Assembly: GCA_002150815.3 (NCBI GenBank)
Contig: NDFF03000055.1
Coordinates: forward strand, 1 to 64,000
From: Grammothele lineata
Taxonomy: Eukaryota > Basidiomycota > Agaricomycetes > Polyporales > Polyporaceae
Direction: 5' to 3'
Length of the DNA: 64,000 nt
The notes under the pieces are model-generated. The model saw only the letters and a list, made by a program, of their open reading frames with translations. It had not been told where the DNA came from and made no database searches. Shown one piece after another: positions 56,478 to 64,000 of this stretch. The position numbers were made by a program, and so were the translations under genes. Position 1 is the first letter of the stretch. The number at the start of each line of letters is the position of its first letter.

Positions 56478-57026
56478 CACGAAAAAGCCAGAGTAAAATC
56501 TTCTCAGTGTCTGAGTGCGTAGAAGGAGGGAGGCGGATGTCGCGGATGGATAGTGGATGTGCACTTGCAGGCACTTGCTGCTCGCCATACGCGCGGTTCG
56601 ACCACAGCGCGTTTTGACACGTGACCGAGTCGTGAGAATATCACAGTCGCTCAACGTGCCAAGCGCTCGCGTCCTATGCTGGACCCCTCCGACAACTTCA
56701 AGATTCAGGTTGAGGTTCCAACTTCCCAGTCGCGTCCCAATCCTACTGGTCTCCAGTATTTCCTCAGCGGAAACCTCTATTACGTTGAGCCTCGGATGTG
56801 GGTATCTTGACTTGCCTGTTCCGCAACAATGCTCGTCTGAGCACCGCGGGCGCCATTCGTCAAGGTTGACAATGACATCAAGGCAGTGTTGCGATCCAGT
56901 GCACGCAGTGCGATGGTAGCTGTAGTATTCCCACAAGGAAGCTTCAAGTTGGTGGCCCCACCGAGCTTTTCGCACTTGCATTCAGTGCTCGAGGTTCTCT
57001 CTGTGTCCGTCACCTCGCGCAGCCCA
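56478..57026. other. intergenic between divergent genes
   Basis: Shared upstream region of the ADIP-like and DUF6535 genes. A small + strand frame at 56676-56808 begins Met-Leu-Asp-Pro-Ser-Asp and has coding-like composition; with introns it might extend to about 57020, but I cannot assign it. Confidence 0.4.
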
Positions 57027-59909
57027 GATGACTGTCCCACCTTCCCCCGATGTTCGAACGCCTGCTGATTTTGATTTCGAGGTACGAGGGCCATTCTTCG
57101 ACGACCATGGGTCTCTGTTAACGTGTATCGGTACAGTCATTCCACTTATCATCTCGTCCAGTCAGCCGCAGGGCATCGCCAGATCCCCTAACGCCCACGA
57201 GAACACCGGATTTCTTGGATGCCGATAGTCTCGAAAGCGAACACCGTAGCACTGACCAGTCACACGATTACGGGTCTGGAAATGGTTCCAATGCTGCACA
57301 CCGCCCTCGTTCAGACAGAGCAATTACCATCGAGTCAATCGATCCCATTCAGAACATGCAGAGAGCCAATCTTGCAGGCGTCGCTACTGCGCGACCACCT
57401 CAAGTCAATTTGCCATATCGCACGTCTAGTCTTTTTAGCAGCGCCCATAGTGCAGTGGACACCGCATACTACCGACGCGCGGTACGCATCTCGCCAGTCC
57501 ATCCCCGACGTGTGTAGTACTAATATCTTTCCTTGATCGTATGTAGACTCTCCCGGCTGCGCAACCTGTACTAGAGACCAACACGGCTTCTGGAGGGATC
57601 CACGTTGTCAATTTGCCGTCTACCGAAGCCTGGAGCACATGCGTCAGGGTTCTCCGTGACTACGATGAACATATGATCAAGGGGTGGAAAGAAGACGTTG
57701 ACAGTCTCTTGGTCTTTGTCAGTATCCGCTTCTCAATGCCTCGCTCACTCACTCATGAACGTCCGTTCCATAGTCTGGTCTTTTCTCCGCCGCAGTGACA
57801 GCGTTCAACGTTGAGGCGTACAAGTTCTTACAAGAGGACCCCCAAGAGACGTCAGTTGTTCTCTTGAGACAAATATCATCTCAACTCGCTGGCGGCCCCG
57901 TGCCTAGTCCAAGCTCATCGTCGCCATTCCGACCCGACGCCCGCTCCATCAGGATAAATATCCTTTGGTTCGCAAGCCTCGTGCTGAGCTTGGTGTCTGC
58001 TTCCATTGGCATCCTCATGAAGCAGTGGTTGCGCGAGTATATCAGTAACGCTGCCAGCTCAGCACGCGAAAGTGCACGCATTCGGCAATTCCGCCACGAA
58101 AGTTTTATCAAATGGCGCATCCCTCTCACTATCGCACTCCTCCCCATTCTCCTCCAGATTGCCCTCGCACTGTTCTTCATTGGCCTCCTGGATCTTCTCT
58201 GGAACCTCGATGCCTCTGTGGCTAGCGTCATCACCATCATCGTCACCGTATCGCTCTCCTTTCTTGTCTTCACCACCGTCTTACCCACGTGGTATGACGA
58301 CTGCCCCTACAAGTCTCCTCAAGCCCTGGGCGTCTTCCTCATCTGGCAGGGCTGTGCTCACCTCTCGTCACTGGCTGCCACCAAGCTCTACGAATCATTC
58401 GGCTGGAACCGCCGCGCCTGGCCCCTCTACATCAGCACCGGTCTCTTCAAGCGCAGGCGCAGACTGTTCGCCGCTTGGCTCCAAGGTCTTATTCAGCGGA
58501 AGCGCATCAGCAGCTGGCGGGATCGCGAGAAGAACATCGTAGCGGAAGTGGGCGCTCATCTCGACCACAATATTCTGGCGGGCGCAGATGAAACATTCAT
58601 GGACGATGAGCTCCTCGAGCGCGTCCTCCGTGCGTGCCTTCACGGCACGGAATCGCCTGCTGCCGTGGACTGCTTGCACCGTATCGTCACGCACCGCGCT
58701 GATAAGCTGGTCGACGGCGTCCCTCATTGGAAACATTCAGAAGACGTCAATGGTGGCGTTATCCTGCTCCTCCACCTAGTCGTTGATATCCTTCCGCGGA
58801 TTGATGCTGGCGACGATGCAGCAATCATCAAGACGTTGAACATGGCGCAGCAGCTGTGCCGTGCAATTCCATTCGAGACCGGCCACACAGATACCGTCAT
58901 CCTGTATCGCCGACTCTTTGATATCCTATCGACGTTCCTCATACACAAAGAATCAGTTCAGCGCTCTGCCTTTGACCTCATGCGGAGCGTCTGGTACCGT
59001 TCAAGCGCACACGTACAACCCAACGGCGAGTCTTGTGACTGGCTTGACAATCTTTCCGTGATCCTGATCCCCTACAATGCAGTCATCCAGAGCCTTGCCG
59101 CGTTCGCGCGCTCATCAAAATCCTCCAATGACCTTGGAACATTCCAGCTCGCATGCGAGATGGCGCTCGCGTTCGCAACTGCCCCAACCCTCCCTGACGT
59201 TGTCTTCAACGGCGTTCGAGACGACCTCCGCCTGATCCTTGACGACCTCGAGTCGCACCTCGCCGCCCCAGACGCGGATCCGTCTGCCGCCCTCCCAGGA
59301 CAAAGCGCGGCAATCATCCTCGCTCTCGAAGAGCTTGCCACACGCGACCCATACCTTGTCTCCGATGGCCTCGTGCACATGCTCGACCGCGTCCGTCTCG
59401 AGACCACCGTCCACCCTGCACCCGCCACGGACGGAGGCAGCGACACCGACAGCATGGCGAGCTATCTCCGGCGCCGCCTGGCGTCCGCGATTGCCCTCAG
59501 ACAGCTACGCACTCGCCGCGCTGCGTTTCGCAGCCACCCTGGGCCACAGCGCAGGAACGCAATAGACGTGCAGGACGAGGACGACGTCGCTGCCCTCAAC
59601 CTGCGGCTGCCGAACACCCCGGAGAGGAGGCCGAATGGAAAGCTCTCGGCCGTTCCGGAGGAGGGTGCCCAAACTCCCGCTCCGACACATGAAAGTCCGA
59701 CGGAAAACCGACCCCGACGCCCTGCGGTTTCGCTTGTCTTTGGGTCTGGGCTTGAGCAGCCAGAGGACGAAAGCTCAAATGGAACTAAGCGCGTGTCCGA
59801 CCCCCGCCGCAGGGACTCTCCGACACACCTTTCGCCTGTGACACAGATTTCTGCTGTGACATTCAGCTCTCCAACGGCTTTAGACGCTCCTACAAGTCTT
59901 GCACGATGA
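57027..59909 (+). CDS. DUF6535 membrane protein
   Basis: Exons 57543-57717 and 57774-59909 are certain; an exon ending near 57483 is likely, and the 5' end (perhaps the ATG at 57027) is unresolved because no splice choice keeps the frame cleanly. The DUF6535 core covers the junction: Tyr-Asp-Glu-His-Met..Trp-Lys-Glu-Asp-Val-Asp-Ser-Leu-Leu-Val-Phe, then Gly-Leu-Phe-Ser..Val-Thr-Ala-Phe, Ser-Ile-Arg-Ile-Asn..Trp-Phe, and Lys-Gln-Trp-Leu-Arg-Glu-Tyr. Two or three further membrane helices lie near 58120-58280. The remaining 530 residues look like alpha-helical repeats (regular leucines) and end in an acidic/Ser-rich disordered tail. The family is confined to agaricomycetes and has no known role. 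The gene is divergent from the ADIP-like gene, with starts about 550 bases apart. Confidence 0.78.
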
Positions 59910-62800
59910 TGTCTAGCTTGGATCTGTTCTGAATATTCTAGTGCGGTGCTTAACATCGCGTGTCAAATGTTTACCATGTAGGCAAGCGGGGACGTATGCA
60001 CTAGTCTAACCATTCTGACACGCTACGGCTTACCACATCTCCTGAATGCCATGGATTGCCCTCGTTTTCGTTCGCCGTGGCGCGTCGCTCCGCGCATATC
60101 GCATCAAGACCCTTTGGTCCCCCATCTCTCACGTCCACAATTTCTTCGCCTACGCACACCTTTGCCCACGCAGATACCAGCAGTGCCATATTAGCGTCCC
60201 CTGTGGTCACGGCCTCACTCCGATGTCTCGCGGGCCCAACCTCGGCTCACAAGTCGCCCCATGTGTTACACCCCTCGTCCACATGGCCGCCCCCAGATTT
60301 TCCGAGCTCTCCTCACTCACGCGTTTGTTTGACTTCGCTTACTTGTGTAGACAAACAAAGGCGTCGCGCGTGCGGAGGTGGTCGAGCCGCCGCCCGTGCC
60401 GGCGCCGTGTCTATGTCAGGTTAACTTCCGGCGCCTCCGCCCTACAACGCCGCCTCACATCGGATACATCGAGACGCACCATTGGTCGGGCCCAGCAGTG
60501 CTTGCGACACGAGCGGCCGCCGTATTCAGGAGGCGGCACCTCCTTTGTCTGCTGGTGATGTCGATATTGAGCTCCACTGGGGCTGCGCCAGCGCCGGCGC
60601 AAAGGATCTCGGGCCGATGGTGGCGTAAGCGTGCGGCGGGTTCGAGTGCACGCGAGGAGTCGAGGTGCTCCTGCGCGCTGGCTGCGGGTGGTCTCATCGA
60701 CCGATGTGACGGCACGATGGCGGGGCCGCCCGTGCGGCATCACTCTGCAAAAGCCGTGCGGCGGGCGGATCGCGTCGGCGCGGGTTGTGGTCGGGTTGAG
60801 CCCGGGAAGGTTCTTGGCGCTCACCCGAGCCGACGCCTTTCAGCCCGATGTGGTTTGTAAGTGCGCACACATCGTGTATATGAGCACGTTACCGATCAGA
60901 CTGTTCCGAGTGCGTAATAGGTTTCAAGTTGTTGCACAGACGTTAGGGTGGTGTGATAGTATGTCCGTTACACTCACAATTGTTAACAAAACGATTGGAG
61001 GGGCGATTGCTCAGGGTCTTACTTGTACGGAGGCATGAATGAGCGTATGTGAAATCTCGGCAACTGTCAATGTCCAGAATCGGATTTTGAATGTGCCGTG
61101 CAGCAGGCGCTGATTTCCCTATTCCTATCCCCGTGAAATTTACTCGTGTTTCATCCGAAAGCCAAACAGTCTTCGAAGGAAGCTTTACTGATGAAAACGG
61201 TAATCATCTCGGGCTTGTCATCTATGTAAATCACCAGAATATCAGGTTAAATAGAGGAGCTGCTAAATTTGGTCATACTGTGCAATTGAATGAATGCCGC
61301 TTTCTCCGAGCACATCGGGTAGTAGAAGCGCGGATCTGTTCGAATGTGGTGAGTGAAGGCTCGATAGCTGTTCGCAGCAATGTTCGTCAATGTTTTCCCA
61401 TAATTATCACGCGGTCTTACGATGCGACAACTGAACGCGCATAAATTTGTGAGGTGTTTGGCCAGAATTTCAACGTGTACCACAAACTGAGCTCATATGG
61501 AAGTGTCAGCCCGCCGCTTAGAACGTCTCTGGCGTCGACTAGCCATGCGATTCATTCCCAGCGCATCCTGTCTTGTGCCTGACTGACGTCGAACGCTCCG
61601 GCGCGGTTTCCAGCCGGAGGATACATCGCTGCCGAGCGCGACTTCTATGTGGTTTGCCCCTGGCGCCAAAGGACGTAGACGTCATTGCGTCAGCCAGAAC
61701 GGCGGGATTCTTCCCTGTGGCGTGTAGCTCTGGGGCTCCTACGCGTAAGATTGGTGGGACATGTTACAGTCAATCGTGAATTAATAAAAGCATTTTGCTT
61801 ACAAATTGTTGTGACCCACAGCCAGGAGTTGATCTGTGGTCGCGCCCTTCCGCTCGCGTTGTCGGATGGTCGTAGCGATCGTCGACTCCGCCGCCAGCGG
61901 CTCTCTCAGTCGATTGTTTACGTTTTGGGTTCTAAGTATGACGGGGTAGAGTGTCCCGAGGGTGGCAGGCACCACATAGTACGAAAAATCCACAACCCCT
62001 CCAGGATTCTGCAAAGACGGAACACAGTGGCGAGACGATGGTGGTTGATGACCGAGTCGTCGAAGTCTCAACTTGGTTACGGGAAAGCGTGTCCTCGATG
62101 GGTAGCACAGCCACCAATGCCGGATACGGAAACTCCGGTCGCCGCGTCTGGAGCGCGGCACGCGCTTCGAATCTCAACTTCAATCCCGCGCTTAGACGTT
62201 TCTCGGCCACCTTCTTGTGTGAGTTCCCTCAGCCCTCAGAGCACTCGTCGTATTGTTCCGTCAAAGGCCTCTTAAAGAAACGGTGGGAGAGATTGCTCCA
62301 GTTTCAGTCACAGTGGACAACCGTTCTACCTCGGCCATGATTGCGCGAGGAACCCGCGTGCATTGCCCTCAAGAACAAAGATCGGAAATCCTTGACGAGA
62401 CATCAGCTCGGTCGAGAGTAAAAGGACTTATACTTTGAATCATCACTCCCGCATTTACGTGTCGGAAGAGCGCCTCACGCTGCGCCAAACATTGAAGTTG
62501 AGCATGCCACCAAATTCGCACCGCCGAACTTGATATCCATAAATTCCCTTTTCGTCCAGACATCTCGCTAGAGCGCACCTGCCGTATTTTACAGGGTCGG
62601 AGGCTCCGATACTATCACGATGTGGCTCGATGCGGTTTGTATGGCACCGTTCTCCGCGGAACAGCCATGCGACACCAATGCATGATCAGGGTCTTGAGTG
62701 AGGCAAGTGATGTCCCGTCGTCTAACCAACTTCAGTATTTATACCGAGGCCTCTCTCAGATGCAAAGCACTCAACACCTACCTCTCATAACATCTCTACA
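59910..62800. other. long region with unassigned open frames
   Basis: Several frames are open but none is recognised. At 60056-60400 a Ser/Pro/Ala/His-rich frame could be the start of a spliced gene, with coding-like sequence again at about 60490-60627 before a GTAAGC donor. At 61091-61444 a 117-codon frame has balanced composition. At 62038-62340 a frame spliced at 62222-62268 would give about 90 residues. These could be small lineage-specific genes or chance; I see no repeat or RNA gene. Confidence 0.35.
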
Positions 62801-63157
62801 ATGTCTGGTATGGAGCTTTCTTATGACATGCTCACGTCCAGTTCCTCACGCGCACTACCACGACAGACCATTGGCGCATGCGGCTCAACGTCTATCTTCA
62901 GGGCAAAGGCCTCACCCAGTATCTGAGTTGGGGGAATAAAGCGCAATCCGGTCCACTAAATAGGCCAACTTGGACCATTCCCATTTTCTGTAAGTACTTT
63001 GTCTCTACTCCCATTACTTTGAGTCGTTTTGAGCTAACAGACTGCACAAGTTAATGGCGTAGAGTACGGTCGGGGTTCAGCTCTCTCGTTAGGGGATGCA
63101 AAGGAACTCGCTGCAGAGCAAGCCTTGGCCCGTCTACAAAGAGAGCGGGGAGCCTAG
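62801..63157 (+). CDS. 78-residue double-stranded-RNA-binding protein
   Basis: Three exons, 62801-62807, 62867-62989 and 63051-63157, give 78 residues. The first exon is only 7 nt; joining it gives the start Met-Ser-Asp-His-Trp-Arg-Met-Arg-Leu-Asn, which agrees with small basidiomycete dsRBD proteins. The domain is nearly the whole protein: an opening helix Leu-Asn-Val-Tyr-Leu-Gln-Gly-Lys-Gly, a strand with Gly-Pro-Leu..Trp-Thr-Ile, a second Gly-Val-Glu-Tyr-Gly-Arg-Gly, and a final helix Asp-Ala-Lys-Glu-Leu-Ala-Ala-Glu-Gln-Ala-Leu. Compared with a canonical dsRBD, the Lys-Lys-x-x-Ala-Lys motif is replaced by an acidic Gly-Asp-Ala-Lys, which would weaken RNA-backbone contact. It stands alone with no catalytic domain. 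Confidence 0.8.
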
Positions 63158-63343
63158 TGATTTCGTTCCTTTGGATCGGCTCGGGTCGTGTGCCGGATTT
63201 TGCGCCTATACTCTTCTGGAGTAATCAGCAGCGCCATAGGCCATATATGGGGCACACAGCCACGGATAGAGTACTCCACACGCATAGATATATAATGCAC
63301 AACAACATAATCACATAATAGCTCCGAGAATATCAAGTCTTGT

Positions 63344-64000
63344 TCATTTCTGAAGCGAGGGGATGAGAACTTTCCGGCCCGTCACCCGGGACGCCCGCAA
63401 ATCGTCGATGACCTTGTTGACGTTCTCCAGCGGCTCAACAGAAACCACCGGAGAGATAGCGCCCTGCGGACAACACAATTTTCAGCCACGTGTCCAGACA
63501 TGGTGGACGAAACGCGTTACCTTCTCGAGGAGGTCCAGGGACGCCACCATGTCGCTCTTGGAGCCATACAGGCTCGTCAGAACTGCGCCGTAACCTGCCC
63601 ATGAGATATCTAAGGCTGTAACACGGCATGTGCAGTGCTCACCATGAGTGCGAAAGACCAGAAGGTCCGTGGGGCTGAACGCGAACATCTCTCCCGACAC
63701 GCCGACCTGCCACGAGTGAGCATCTCTTCCCGCGACCTTTTTTCGAACAAAGCGCGCGACGTACAATAACGATCCGCCCGTGTGGTCCGTCGAGAACGGC
63801 GCCATCAACCTTGACCGCTTCCATAGCGAGGGCAAACGCTGGGAGGATGAAACATCAGCCTTGCACCCTATGTACCATATGGCACACCGTATAAATTGCA
63901 CCGGGGCCGAACCCTCCGGTCACGCGGCACGTTGGAGTTTGCGGCTGGGTGCTCACATTGCGCGGAGGAGACGAAATCAATGACAATATCGACCCCGAAC
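63344..64000 (-). CDS. zinc-dependent alcohol dehydrogenase, 3' part
   Basis: Exons 63344-63473, 63521-63594, 63643-63706 and one from 63737 rightwards are in frame; the rest, including the catalytic zinc site, lies beyond the right edge. The C-terminus is typical of medium-chain zinc dehydrogenases: Val-Gly-Val-Ser-Gly-Glu-Met-Phe, Leu-Val-Phe, Gly-Tyr-Gly..Leu-Tyr-Gly-Ser-Lys-Ser-Asp-Met, Gly-Ala-Ile-Ser-Pro-Val-Val-Ser, Pro-Leu-Glu-Asn-Val-Asn, and Arg-Val-Thr-Gly-Arg-Lys-Val. The Leu-Tyr-Gly-Ser segment replaces the Gly-Ser-x-x-Gly-Ser seen in many relatives. Substrate cannot be inferred. Its stop lies 187 bases from the stop of the convergent dsRBD gene. Confidence 0.7.

Noticed and set aside
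60411..60860. Overlapping frames on both strands near 60.4-60.9 kb as genes
   Set aside because: Both strands are equally open and Arg/Ala/Pro-rich, which reflects base composition; no splice chain gives a recognisable product.

Overview
The window is nuclear DNA of a basidiomycete fungus, most likely an agaricomycete. Coding regions are cut by many introns of about 45 to 95 nt with GT..AG ends. It carries families typical of mushroom-forming fungi: DUF6533 multi-pass membrane proteins, a DUF6535 protein, a HET-domain protein and a very short double-stranded-RNA-binding protein. Conserved eukaryotic genes sit between them: VPS10/sortilin, RPB7, a SUN-domain protein, an SSX2IP/ADIP-like coiled-coil protein and a tRNA-Ile(AAU). 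Exon models come from reading donor and acceptor sites by eye and keeping the frame open. Where all exon lengths sum to a multiple of three I treat the model as strong.

Region 1 (1-13.4 kb, + strand) holds the 3' part of a HPPM-repeat protein, a putative 2OG-Fe(II) oxygenase with TET/JBP-like spacing, a WD40 protein with a C-terminal membrane helix, an unassigned Ser/Arg-rich protein and a SUN-domain protein. It also has the relic of a mitochondrial carrier gene and a 1051-residue protein with a long Gln/Glu coiled-coil repeat. Several of these belong to no single pathway and may be dispersed multicopy families.

Region 2 (13.4-36 kb) is the accessory core. It begins with minisatellites and an inverted repeat, followed by five DUF6533 genes on the - strand and a HET-domain gene on the + strand. 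Two copies of a roughly 4.7 kb segment lie about 8.4-8.6 kb apart. Each copy contains a DUF6533 gene, a non-coding-looking spacer and a short-chain dehydrogenase (SDR). The SDR is decayed in the left copy and intact in the right copy. The left copy ends in a frameshifted fragment of the HET gene's 3' end.

Region 3 (36-48 kb, + strand) has a complete 15-exon VPS10 gene, then two further DUF6533 genes, making seven in the window. Region 4 (47.7-57 kb) is a housekeeping stretch on the - strand: RPB7, a ZNF511-like zinc-finger protein, an APH-fold kinase-like protein and an ADIP-like coiled-coil protein. A tRNA-Ile on the + strand shares the RPB7 upstream region. Region 5 (57-64 kb) has a DUF6535 gene, about 2.9 kb without a convincing gene, a 78-residue dsRBD protein and the 3' half of a zinc alcohol dehydrogenase running off the right edge.

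Nothing here is a clear new multi-gene system. The most distinctive signal is the DUF6533 array with its tandem segmental duplication and the HET fragment carried at one unit's edge.
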